Assembly: GCF_000237805.1 (NCBI RefSeq)
Contig: NZ_CM001376.1
Location: 186,001-250,000, forward strand
DNA from: Jonquetella anthropi DSM 22815
GTDB taxonomy: Bacteria; Synergistota; Synergistia; Synergistales; Dethiosulfovibrionaceae
Length of the DNA: 64,000 bases
Reading direction: 5' to 3'
Part shown: piece after piece, positions 54,317 to 64,000 of the stretch
Layout of the letters: every line of letters starts with the position of its first letter
Position numbering within the stretch: position 1 is the stretch's first letter
The notes under the pieces: model-generated
Database searches by the model: none
Told to the model about the DNA's origin: nothing
The model's input: the letters and a program-made list of their open reading frames with translations, nothing else
Translations under genes and position numbers: made by a program

Positions 54317-55816
54317 ATGGAACGAATGGAACGGATCCGCGGCCTGCTCAAGAAACTGCCGAACCGCCCGGGCGTGTACCTGATGCACGACGAGAGAGGA
54401 AAGATTATCTACGTCGGCAAGGCGAAAAACTTGAAGCGCCGGGTCTCGTCGTACTTCAACCACAAGGACTTCGCCATTCCGCGGCTGCGCAAGCTGGTGG
54501 CCACAGTCTGCGACATCACCACGATTCGGACGGCCAGCGACGCGGAGGCCTACATCGTCGAAAGCCGGCTGATTAAGGCGTATCAGCCGTTTTTCAACGT
54601 GGAACTCAAAATGGGAACCCGCTACCCATGGGCCGTGGTGACCGACGAGCCGTTCCCTCGGCTCGTGGTGACCCGGCGGCGGGACATCAAGGGCCGGTAC
54701 TTCGGCCCGTTCATCTCTGCCGGAGCGCTGAAGGACGTGCTTCACATCATCGAGAAGGCGTTCCCGCTCCGCAGCTGCAAGTACGACCTGACGAGGACGA
54801 AACTTTCCCGGCCCTGTCTGGACTACGGCATAGGCAAGTGCGACGCGCCGTGCGTCGGGCTCTGTACCGCCAGAGAGTACGGCGAGCGGGTAGACGACGT
54901 GATTCTTCTCCTGAGCGGACAGACCGCTGACCTGATCGCTCGCCTGCGGGCCCGCATGGAAGAATGCGCTTCTCGGCTGGAGTTTGAGGCCGCCGGGGTG
55001 GCCCGTGACGCCATTCGAAGCCTGTGGCGCATGACCCGGTCGCAAGTCACCGGCACTCTGTCGGACGACTTGGACGAAGACAGCTGGACGGCCATGAAGG
55101 CCCTTCAGGAGCTCGTCGGTCTGCCGACCGTGCCGTGGCGTATCGACGGGTTTGACATCTCCCACCACGCCGGGTACGAAACGTACGGCGTCTCGGTCGT
55201 CTTTGAGCAGGGATACCCCAACCCGTCGCTGTACCGGCGGTTCAAGATCCGAACCGTCGACTGGATCGACGACTTCAGATCAATTGAAGAGACTGTGACC
55301 CGCAAGTACCGAATGGCGCTCCGGGCAGAAGCGCCGCTGCCCCAGTTGGCCATGATCGACGGCGGCCCGCAGCAGCTCGCCTTTGCCCGAAAGGCTCTGG
55401 CCGATCTGGAACTGAACCTGCCGACCGTCGCCTTGGCGGAAGAAGAGGAACTGATCTACACCGCGCCGGACGCCGCGCCGATTCGTCTGCCTCGGAACGA
55501 TCCGGCGCTTCGGCTGCTTCAGCGGGTTCGGGACGAGGCGCACCGGTTCGCCATCACGTCGCACCGGCGGGCCAGCACGGCCCGGTTTAGCCGGTCGGCG
55601 CTGGAGGATATCCCGGGCATTGGAAAACACACTTCCGCGCTGCTGCTGTCGGCGTTCGGCAGCGTGAGGCGCGTCGCCGGACTGAGCGAGGAAGAACTGT
55701 CGTCCGTCAAAGGCATTGGGCCGGTCACGGCCCGGCGGATTAAAGAAGCCCTGTGCGGTTCGCCCGCACAAGAAAGCGAGCATGAACATGACGCCCAGAG
55801 GACAGAGAAGAATTGA
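54317..55816 (+). CDS. uvrC: Excinuclease ABC subunit C, unusually short
   Basis: A 499-residue nuclease subunit of nucleotide excision repair. The GIY-YIG domain is at 14-95 (GVYLMHDERGKIIYVGKAKNLKRR, in parts), a Cys-rich segment LDYGIGKCDAPCVGLC near 168-183, and a UVR helix pair at 203-238. The RNase-H-like nuclease residues are kept: D280 (GFDISHH), D348 (MIDGGPQQL) and H409 (DEAHRF). Two HhH motifs end the protein. About 120 residues found in E. coli UvrC between the UVR segment and the first nuclease Asp are missing. ATG 54317 follows GCGAGGGAG. Its 3' end overlaps ribD. Confidence 0.93.
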   Translation: MERMERIRGLLKKLPNRPGVYLMHDERGKIIYVGKAKNLKRRVSSYFNHKDFAIPRLRKLVATVCDITTIRTASDAEAYIVESRLIKAYQPFFNVELKMGTRYPWAVVTDEPFPRLVVTRRRDIKGRYFGPFISAGALKDVLHIIEKAFPLRSCKYDLTRTKLSRPCLDYGIGKCDAPCVGLCTAREYGERVDDVILLLSGQTADLIARLRARMEECASRLEFEAAGVARDAIRSLWRMTRSQVTGTLSDDLDEDSWTAMKALQELVGLPTVPWRIDGFDISHHAGYETYGVSVVFEQGYPNPSLYRRFKIRTVDWIDDFRSIEETVTRKYRMALRAEAPLPQLAMIDGGPQQLAFARKALADLELNLPTVALAEEEELIYTAPDAAPIRLPRNDPALRLLQRVRDEAHRFAITSHRRASTARFSRSALEDIPGIGKHTSALLLSAFGSVRRVAGLSEEELSSVKGIGPVTARRIKEALCGSPAQESEHEHDAQRTEKN

Positions 55817-56903
55817 CGAGCGGTACATGAGGATGGCTCTGAGCTTGGCCGCCCGCGGAGCCGGAACGACGAGCCCCAACCCGATGGTCGGCTGTGTGAT
55901 TGTCCGGGACGGCCACGTCATCGCGACCGGCTGGCACCGCGCCCCTAGGGCCCCTCACGCCGAAGCCGCCGCCCTTGCGGCCGCCGGGGAGCGGGCGGAG
56001 GGCGCGACGGTTTACGTCAACTTAGAGCCGTGCGCCCATCAGGGGCGCACGCCGCCCTGCGCGCCGGCCCTCGTCTCGGCCAAGGTCGTCCGAGTCGTCG
56101 CCGGGCTGGTTGACCCGTTCCCCCAAGTGGCTGGAAAGGGAATCGGAATACTGCGTGAGGCGGGAATAGAGGTCGATTGCCCCGTACTGGCAGAAGAGTC
56201 CGCGTGGCTGAACCGGGGCTTCTTGTCCGCCGTGAAGCGGAAACGGCCATGGGTGACCCTCAAAATTGCCTCGTCGCTTGACGGGATCACCGCGCTTCCC
56301 GACGGCACGAGCCAATGGATCACCGGACCGACGGCCCGCAAGCTGGGGCACCTGCTTAGAAGCGAGAACGACGCGGTCATGGTCGGCGGCACGACAGCCC
56401 GGCGCGATAAGCCCCGATTGGACGTGCGGGACGTTGACGGCCCGTCGCCCCGGCCGGTCGTGGTGAGCCGGGACTTCTCGGCCGCCATGCTTCTGCCGCG
56501 AAGCGGCGACGCTCTGGCCTACGCCGCGGACGGCTGTCCGATTCCCGATAAGCTTAAGGGCCGGGCCGCGACCGTCCCAACTGGCCCGGGGGGCTTGGAC
56601 TTGAGCGCCGTATTGGCCGACCTGTGCCGAAGAGGAGTCAACAGGCTGCTCGTCGAAGGCGGCGGTACCTTGGCCTCGTCTCTTCTGCAGGAAGGCCTTG
56701 TGGATCAGCTGTCGGTCTTTCAAGCACCCTGCGTCTTAGGAAAGGGAACCGGTATGGCTCAGGAACTTTTGACCGAGAGCCTGCTGGCGCGCTGGAACTT
56801 CGTTCGTACCGCCGAACGCCGGGTTGACGACGATCTGTGGATTGAAGGAGTGAGCCCATGTTCACAGGACTGGTTGAGTGCACTGGCCGGGTCGTCGGTC
56901 TGA
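55782..56903 (+). CDS. ribD: Bifunctional riboflavin deaminase/reductase RibD
   Basis: A 373-residue enzyme for two early riboflavin steps. The N-terminal deaminase domain has SPNPMVGCVIV, zinc ligands in APHAEAAAL and EPCAHQGRTPPC. The reductase domain (about 150-360) has WVTLKIASSLDGI, TSQWITGPTARK, NDAVMVGGTTARRDKPRL and LLVEGGGTLASSL. Start is uncertain: ATG 55782 or 55788 (overlapping uvrC by about 30 bp), or ATG 55827, which leaves MRMALSLAARG. I prefer the longer form because E. coli RibD has similar residues before that Met. No FMN riboswitch precedes it. Confidence 0.92.
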   Translation: MNMTPRGQRRIDERYMRMALSLAARGAGTTSPNPMVGCVIVRDGHVIATGWHRAPRAPHAEAAALAAAGERAEGATVYVNLEPCAHQGRTPPCAPALVSAKVVRVVAGLVDPFPQVAGKGIGILREAGIEVDCPVLAEESAWLNRGFLSAVKRKRPWVTLKIASSLDGITALPDGTSQWITGPTARKLGHLLRSENDAVMVGGTTARRDKPRLDVRDVDGPSPRPVVVSRDFSAAMLLPRSGDALAYAADGCPIPDKLKGRAATVPTGPGGLDLSAVLADLCRRGVNRLLVEGGGTLASSLLQEGLVDQLSVFQAPCVLGKGTGMAQELLTESLLARWNFVRTAERRVDDDLWIEGVSPCSQDWLSALAGSSV

Positions 56904-57490
56904 CGCCCGAAGGCGGCTGTCAAGCGGTTACCGTCTCCTGCCCCTTTGCCGCCGAGCTGGCAATCGGCCAGTCGGTAGCCGTTGACGGTGCTTGTCTGAC
57001 CGTCTCCGCTCTTGCCGACGGGGCGTTCCGCGTCCTAATGACCGCCGAAACGGTCTCCCGCGGCGGCTCGTCCCTGCAGGTCGGCAAGCGGGTGAACCTT
57101 GAGCGGGCCCTGAAGCTAGGCGGTCGGCTCGACGGCCATCTCGTGCTGGGCCACGTGGACGGGACGGCGCGCGTCGTGAGCCTGCGCCGGAGCGGCAGCT
57201 CGGCCCTGCTGACCGTCCTGATACCAAATGAGCTTCGCCGGTACGTGGCGGTTAAAGGCTCGGTCGCGCTTGACGGCGTCAGCCTGACGGTCGCCTCATT
57301 TGAGGGCGGCGCGGCCTCCGTCGCCGTTATCCCTCAAACGCTTGACGACACGACGCTGGGCGAACGCCGTTCCGGCGACCTGATCAATCTGGAAGTGGAC
57401 GTGATCGCCCGCTACTTGGAGCGCCTGGTGTCAAACGATACGGGCGGAGAGAACCTGACAATGGCCAAACTGGCCGAAATGGGGTGGTGA
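56858..57490 (+). CDS. ribE: Riboflavin synthase alpha chain
   Basis: A 210-residue enzyme joining two lumazines to make riboflavin. It starts MFTGLVECTGRVVGL and has two homologous barrel domains: first VSCPFAAELAIGQSVAVDGACLTVS, second LIPNELRRYVAVKGSVALDGVSLTVAS, with GRLDGHLVLGHVDG between. It overlaps the 3' end of ribD by 46 bp and ribBA by 7 bp. GAAGGAGTG precedes the ATG. Named ribE in Synergistota-style usage (ribC in E. coli). Confidence 0.95.
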   Translation: MFTGLVECTGRVVGLTPEGGCQAVTVSCPFAAELAIGQSVAVDGACLTVSALADGAFRVLMTAETVSRGGSSLQVGKRVNLERALKLGGRLDGHLVLGHVDGTARVVSLRRSGSSALLTVLIPNELRRYVAVKGSVALDGVSLTVASFEGGAASVAVIPQTLDDTTLGERRSGDLINLEVDVIARYLERLVSNDTGGENLTMAKLAEMGW

Positions 57491-58730
57491 CGGTGAACAA
57501 CCAACGAACCGGCGGCGAAAGCGCCGAAATAACTCGGGCCCGGGACGCGCTGCGCTCCGGCGGCGCGGTGCTGGTGACTGAAGGATCCGGCGAGGGCGAC
57601 ACGGGCGCGTTTGTCCTGCCGGCCGGAACTCTGACGGCTGAGAAACTGATCGCCGCCTCCTCCTTTGGGTTCAGCGACCCGTTCTTCGTCCTCAGCGAAC
57701 CGACGGCGTCTCGGCTTGGGTTGGCAGTCGTCAAGGCCAGCAAGGGCGGCGCGTGGTTCGCCGAGTCGTTTGACCTCGCCCTCGCGCCGGAGATGCCGAC
57801 CCGCCAGTACGAAACCGACGTGGCCCACGTCTTGGCCGACGAGTCGACGCCGGCGGGTGCGCTGCTTCGTCCCGGCCGCGTCAGGCCGCTGGTCGCCCGT
57901 CCGGGCGGCGTCGTCCGTCGGGCGTCGTTTGCCGAGGCGGCAAGCGACCTCGCCGAACTGGCCGGGTTTGGCGCGGGCGTCTTCGTCCCGGTCCGTACCC
58001 GTTCCGGCTCACCGGCGCCGCTGGCCGAAGCCGAAGAAGCGGCAAAGCAGTTGGGCGCGCCGGTCCTCGAGCTGAGCAGGCTGATCGCGTGGCGGGTGGC
58101 CCGCACAAAGCTCATCGAGCGAGTCGCGTCGGTTCACCTCCCGTCCGCGTGGGGTGACTTTGCCGCCATCGCGTACAGAAGCCAGCTCGAAGCGGATCCG
58201 GACCGGGTTCACATTGCCCTCGTCAAGGGAGACCTGTCGAAGGAAGACGCGCCGTTGGTCCGCGTTCACTCCGAGTGCATGACCGGCGACGTCTTCGGCT
58301 CGCTGCGGTGCGACTGCGGCCCTCAGCTTCACGCGGCCATGTCCATGGTGGAGCGCGCCGGCTACGGCGTTGTGCTCTACATGCGGCAGGAAGGGCGCGG
58401 CATCGGCTTGGTGGAAAAACTGCGCGCCTATGAGCTTCAGGAAAAAGGACTGGACACGGTAGACGCCAACTTGGCGCTGGGCCACAAGCCCGACCTGCGG
58501 GACTACGGCGTCGGCGCCCAGATCCTCAAAGACTTAGGAATCACTAAGCTGAGGCTTTTGACCAACAACCCGGCGAAAATCGTCGGCTTGCAGGGCCACG
58601 GCTTGGAAGTGGTCGAGCGGGTGCCCCTCGAAATCGAGCCGAACCGCTATAATAAAAAATATATGACGACCAAAGAAGACAGGATGGGTCACCTGCTTCA
58701 CCTGTCCGACGGCGAAAAGGAGAGAGACCA

Positions 58731-58734
<4 letters not shown>
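57484..58734 (+). CDS. ribBA: RibBA-type protein: GTP cyclohydrolase II with degenerate DHBP synthase domain
   Basis: A 416-residue two-domain protein. The C-terminal half (about 210-400) is a normal GTP cyclohydrolase II: zinc ligands in RVHSECMTGDVFGSLRCDCG, then YMRQEGRGIGLVEKLRAYELQ and DYGVGAQILKDLGI. The N-terminal half (1-205) aligns by eye to DHBP synthase (DALRSGGAVLV, PGRVRPLVARPGGVVRRASFAEA) but lacks RENEGD, the PGH and GHTEA histidines and the C-terminal Glu region, so it is probably inactive. Possible GTG starts are 57484, 57487 and 57493. Confidence 0.9.
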
Positions 58735-60508
<1,774 letters not shown>

Positions 60509-60520
60509 CCGCAAAAAAAC

Positions 60521-60562
60521 AGGGCTCTCGGGCATATGATATGCTCGGGAGCCCTTGCTTTT
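60521..60562. terminator. Bidirectional terminator between serS and the GNAT gene
   Basis: A 15-bp stem starting AGGGCTCTCGGGCAT with two wobble pairs; CTTTTT follows on the plus strand and a run of seven T on the minus strand. Confidence 0.9.
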
Positions 60563-60568
60563 TGTCAG

Positions 60569-61144
60569 TTATGCCAGCGTCGCGGCCGCCATAGGCCGGC
60601 TCGTATCGTATCCCAGCTCGTAATAGTGCTGGTTGTTGAAGTCGAACGGCTTGATGATCTCAAGACCCAGCTTGCGGGTATGAGCCGCCAGCGACCGAGG
60701 GTTCACCTGATTGATGAACGTAATCAGCACGGGAAAGCGCTTCGCCATCTCGCGGCGGGAGAACTCGAAAATATTCGGCAAAACGTCTGTCCCACGGTAA
60801 GGAGCGTCAACGCACACCGGCCCGTACTGGTACGAGTTCTTCGTGTCCAGCTGTCGGCCCAGATAAGTCACCGACGGCAGATCGGCGATCATGTGGGCGA
60901 ACAGCGGCCAGACCTTCCAATAATCCCACGATGCCGCCATCGCGTAGGCCACGACCCGCCGGCCGTCCACAGCCACCGACAGCCCGTGCTCTTGGCTCAT
61001 CAGCGACTTGAACTGATCCTCCGAAAACAGAGTGGTCACAAAACCGTTCGGCTTATCCTCCGGTGAAATGGTGCTCACGTGATACTTCTTCTGCAGTTCC
61101 GCAACGCCCGGCAGGTCTTCCGGGCGGGCCAACCGATACTCCAT
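60569..61144 (-). CDS. GNAT family N-acetyltransferase
   Basis: A 191-residue acyltransferase. The fold is suggested by MEYRLARPEDLPGVAELQKKY at the start, the strand VVAYAMAASWDYW, and the acetyl-CoA region QYGPVCVDAPYRGTDVLPNIFEFSRREM, which has the V-x-P-x-x-R-G pattern in degraded form. A late NPRSLAAHTRKLGLEIIKPFDFN is also typical. GGAGGGGAG precedes the start at 61144; a longer frame upstream has no ribosome site. The substrate is unknown. It is a monocistronic unit. Confidence 0.82.
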   Translation of the reverse strand: MEYRLARPEDLPGVAELQKKYHVSTISPEDKPNGFVTTLFSEDQFKSLMSQEHGLSVAVDGRRVVAYAMAASWDYWKVWPLFAHMIADLPSVTYLGRQLDTKNSYQYGPVCVDAPYRGTDVLPNIFEFSRREMAKRFPVLITFINQVNPRSLAAHTRKLGLEIIKPFDFNNQHYYELGYDTSRPMAAATLA

Positions 61145-61293
61145 GTTTCTCCCCTCCAGTCGAAAAGTTGTGAAACGCCCTTGATCAGCATAGGAAAGTG
61201 GGGCCGGAATATCAAGAGGGAGAAACGACGTTCTGGCTCTTTTCGGAGCTCGGAAGAAAAGCCGCAAAACCGCCGCAGGAAATGAAGATCCAC

Positions 61294-61323
61294 CTGTCAC
61301 AGCCAGCCCAGTCAGGATATAAT
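61294..61323 (+). promoter_or_regulatory. guaA promoter candidate
   Basis: TATAAT at 61318-61323 is followed by AAAAAC, with a CTGTCA -35-like box 18 nt upstream. The same TATAATAAAAAC context is found in front of the histidine kinase gene (16336). Confidence 0.55.
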
Positions 61324-61375
61324 AAAAACATCTTTCGGTCGGAGAACTCCGGCTCTGGAGGGAAGTGTTCGTCTC

Positions 61376-62905
61376 ATGGAAAACATCGTCATCATCGACT
61401 GCGGCTCCCAGTTCACCCAGCTCATCGCGCGAAGAATACGGGAAATGCACGTGCACAGTGAAATCATACCGGCCGGCTGCACCTTAGACGAAGTCAAAAG
61501 CCGCCAGCCCAAAGGGCTCATCATCTCCGGCGGCCCCAAAAGCGTCCTTGACCAAGGCTCGCCTCGGGTTCCCGACGGCTTCTTCTACCTCGGCGTCCCG
61601 ATCCTCGGCGTCTGCTACGGCATGCAGCTCATGGCGCGCCTGTTCGGCGGCGTCGTCCGCCGCTCAAAAGCCCGCGAGTACGGCAGAGGACATGTCAGCA
61701 TTCAGGACAAATCGTGCGCCATCTTCGCCGGCCTGCCCGACTCGTTCCAAGTGTGGATGAGCCACGGCGACGACGTGGAAAAAATTCCGCCAGACTTTGT
61801 CCTCACCGCCCAATCGGACGACGGCGTCGTCGCCGGTTTCCGCAGCAAAGACGGCCGCTTCAACGCCCTGCAGTACCACCCTGAAGTGGCTCACACCCAG
61901 GGCGGCGAAAAAATGCTTCACAACTTCATCTACGACATCTGCGGCTGCAAAGGCGACTGGCAGCTCGGCGACTGGATCAGCATCGCTCAGGCCGACATCG
62001 ACGCTAAAGTCGGGAATGATAAAGTCATCTGCGGCCTCTCCGGCGGCGTCGACTCGTCCGTTGCCGCCGCGCTTGTCAGCCGCGCCATCGGCGATCGGCT
62101 CGAGTGCATCTTTGTCAACAACGGACTCCTGCGCCAGAACGAAGCTGAAGAAGTGCTGGAAAGCTACAAGCAGATGAAGCTGAACGTCCACTACGTCGAC
62201 GCGTCGGAGCAGTTCCTCTCAGCCCTCACCGGCGTCATCGAGCCGGAGCGGAAGCGCAAAATCATCGGCGAAACCTTCATCAGGGTTTTTGAAGATCAGG
62301 CGCGGAAAATCAAAGGCGCCCGCTGGCTCCTGCAGGGCACCCTGTACCCGGACGTTATCGAAAGCGGGGCCCGCAAAGGCGCCGACGTCATCAAGAGCCA
62401 CCACAACGTCGGCGGTCTGCCGCAGGACATGAACATGAACCTGCTCGAGCCGCTCCGCGACTTGTTTAAAGATGAAGTCCGCGCCCTCGGCCGTCTGCTC
62501 GGCCTGCCGGAAAACATCGTCCGCCGTCACCCGTTCCCCGGCCCCGGCCTCGCCGTCCGCTGCTTGGGCGACATCACCAAAGAAAAGCTGAACGTCCTTC
62601 GTCAGGCCGACCACATCTTCCTTGAAGAAATCCGCGCCGCCGGGCTGTACGACCAAATCTGGCAGGCCTTCGCCGTCCTGCTGCCGGTTTTCACCGTCGG
62701 CGTCATGGGCGACGAGCGGACCTATGCCCGAGTCTGCGCCCTGCGGGCCATCACCTCCAGCGACGGCATGACCGCCGAATGGTACCCAATGTCTCACAGC
62801 GTTCTTGACCGGGTCTCCACCAGAATATGCAACGAAGTGCGGGGGATTAACCGAGTAGTCTACGACTGCACCAGCAAGCCACCAGCAACCGTGGAGTGGG
62901 AATAA
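61376..62905 (+). CDS. guaA: GMP synthase (glutamine-hydrolysing)
   Basis: A 509-residue enzyme converting XMP to GMP. The class I glutamine amidotransferase domain is at 1-195: GVCYGMQLMARLFGG (nucleophile Cys), then QYHPEVAHTQGG (His-x-Glu). The ATP pyrophosphatase domain has the P-loop CGLSGGVDSSVAAAL near residue 220. The dimerisation domain ends RVSTRICNEVRGINRVVYDCTSKPPATVEWE, read in parts, the universal GuaA terminus. The gap upstream has no purine riboswitch. Length is normal. Confidence 0.97.
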   Translation: MENIVIIDCGSQFTQLIARRIREMHVHSEIIPAGCTLDEVKSRQPKGLIISGGPKSVLDQGSPRVPDGFFYLGVPILGVCYGMQLMARLFGGVVRRSKAREYGRGHVSIQDKSCAIFAGLPDSFQVWMSHGDDVEKIPPDFVLTAQSDDGVVAGFRSKDGRFNALQYHPEVAHTQGGEKMLHNFIYDICGCKGDWQLGDWISIAQADIDAKVGNDKVICGLSGGVDSSVAAALVSRAIGDRLECIFVNNGLLRQNEAEEVLESYKQMKLNVHYVDASEQFLSALTGVIEPERKRKIIGETFIRVFEDQARKIKGARWLLQGTLYPDVIESGARKGADVIKSHHNVGGLPQDMNMNLLEPLRDLFKDEVRALGRLLGLPENIVRRHPFPGPGLAVRCLGDITKEKLNVLRQADHIFLEEIRAAGLYDQIWQAFAVLLPVFTVGVMGDERTYARVCALRAITSSDGMTAEWYPMSHSVLDRVSTRICNEVRGINRVVYDCTSKPPATVEWE

Positions 62906-62921
62906 AATAAAAATGACAGAT

Positions 62922-62954
62922 AATGAAAACAGGGCTTCAAGCCCTGTTTTCATT
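62922..62954 (+). terminator. Rho-independent terminator of guaA
   Basis: A 15-bp stem AATGAAAACAGGGCT with a TCA loop (T-rich 3' arm TTTTCATT). Confidence 0.85.
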
Positions 62955-63085
62955 GTATCCTTGGGAAGCTGGCGTGAAAACAAGCGGAAGCGGGCGTCGA
63001 TTGGTTCAACTGAAAAAGGCACGGCGCGCGCTTCCGAAGAGTGTAAGATTTAAAAGTTACTTTATCACAATATGAAAGGGGTGCC

Positions 63086-63922
63086 TTGCAAACGAAAAAA
63101 ATACATATTGAAAAGAACACCGTGCAGGAGACGTTGATTATCCCGTTATACGGCAGAAAGATGTGTGCGGAAAAATTCCCTACTCTCTATACGGACACCA
63201 CGGCACAGACGCTCTGTGAGAGCTTGGACTATGACTTCTCCCCGCTGGAAGCGAAAAAGGACACCCTTTTCCACGAGTTCGGAGCGCTGGAAGCGGCGAT
63301 GCGTCAGCTTGATATGGCTTGGGAAATTAACGATTACCTCAAACTGCACCCGAAAGCCGTTATCGTCAATCTTGGGTGTGGACTGGATAACACAGGAAGA
63401 GCTTGTGACAACGGTACGTGTAAAATTGTGAACGTTGATCTTCCAGATGTGATAGCGGTTCGGGAGCGCCTGATGCCCGCTGAAGAAAGAGAAAAGAACA
63501 TCACTGCCGACATAAAAGATTGTGAGTGGATGAACGAAGTCGACGGAACAAACGGGGTCATATTTTTTGCGGCGGGAGTCTTTCATTATTTTGAGACCGA
63601 GAAAGTAAAGGACTTAGTCTTGAGGTTATCAAAACGATATCCCGGCGGGCGTCTAATTTTCGACGCGGTGGGAAAACGCGGCCTCAAAATGATGAAGCGG
63701 ACAGTCCTCAAGAACATGGGGATGAAGGATATCGATGTGCTCTTTTGTGTGAACGACCCAGAGCAAGACTTGAATTGGTCCGACAAGATCACCGTCACAA
63801 GCAAAGGGTACATGCTCGGCTATTATGACATGAAGACAAAGGGCATTCGTTGGACGCATCGTCTCCTCGCAAAAATGGGAGATCGATGGCTCAAAATGAC
63901 CGTCTATCGGATGGATTTTTAA
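63086..63922 (+). CDS. LCM/TcmP-type class I O-methyltransferase
   Basis: A 278-residue SAM methyltransferase of the leucine carboxyl methyltransferase/polyketide O-methyltransferase family. Motif I is VIVNLGCGLDNTGRA near residue 92; motif II is IVNVDLPDVIAVRERLMP, and FFAAGVFHYF is the post-motif strand. The start is TTG 63086 with GAAAGGGGTG just ahead. Composition is lower in GC than guaA, suggesting recent acquisition. The substrate is unknown; in anaerobes such genes are often solitary. Nothing recognisable follows up to 64000. Confidence 0.85.
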   Translation: MQTKKIHIEKNTVQETLIIPLYGRKMCAEKFPTLYTDTTAQTLCESLDYDFSPLEAKKDTLFHEFGALEAAMRQLDMAWEINDYLKLHPKAVIVNLGCGLDNTGRACDNGTCKIVNVDLPDVIAVRERLMPAEEREKNITADIKDCEWMNEVDGTNGVIFFAAGVFHYFETEKVKDLVLRLSKRYPGGRLIFDAVGKRGLKMMKRTVLKNMGMKDIDVLFCVNDPEQDLNWSDKITVTSKGYMLGYYDMKTKGIRWTHRLLAKMGDRWLKMTVYRMDF

Positions 63923-64000
63923 TTTTAAAAACGATAAGAAAGACATCGAGGGAAAACTCAGCGCCGCAGCCGTTTGTTTGTGTCGTCATGTTGAGGACAA

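Overview
The window looks like chromosome from a GC-rich, Gram-negative-type anaerobe that ferments amino acids and peptides. My best placement is phylum Synergistota (relatives of Jonquetella or Pyramidobacter). This is an inference from gene content, not a database match. The evidence is an autotransporter with a C-terminal barrel ending in Phe (outer membrane), a Stickland-type betaine reductase with a selenocysteine subunit, an oligopeptide ABC system, TAXI-TRAP transport and three C69-type hydrolases. No phage, IS, integrase or CRISPR is visible. Layout, left to right. 1-4513: end of a DAACS symporter, an autotransporter, a hemolysin-III protein and an RpiR regulator. 4564-8435: a FecCD/FecE/binding-protein/methyltransferase operon behind a near-perfect promoter and a possible leader terminator. 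8609-16310: an Opp-type peptide transporter whose operon ends in a serine (S12) peptidase-like gene. 16386-20369: a two-component pair, then an ICMT-like methyltransferase and an MFS carrier. 20400-25820: grdI, grdH (in-frame UGA) and a BCCT carrier, which together read as betaine uptake and reduction, then an orphan gene. 25853-27380: two cupins and a methyltransferase. 27815-31993: a lower-GC cassette of a TetR regulator and two ABC half-transporters, bracketed by two near-identical hairpins and followed by tRNA-Leu(CAA). 32557-44665: a clearly lower-GC island made of an RpiR regulator, class III aminotransferase, TAXI-TRAP transporter, two-subunit CoA-transferase, thiolase, amino-acid permease and two C69-family hydrolases, the first with an apparent frameshift. 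This is the best candidate for an undescribed catabolic system: import of an amino acid, transamination to a keto acid, CoA activation and thiolysis. 44681-54217 (minus strand): a small acidic protein, adenine deaminase with its purine permease, an exported C69 peptidase, ClpB and CysRS. 54317-60508 (plus strand): a run of touching genes, uvrC-ribD-ribE-ribBA-ribH-serS. In it, UvrC is about 120 residues short and the DHBP synthase half of RibBA has lost its catalytic motifs. 60569-63922: a GNAT acetyltransferase, guaA and a lower-GC LCM-type methyltransferase. Most units end in clear Rho-independent terminators.
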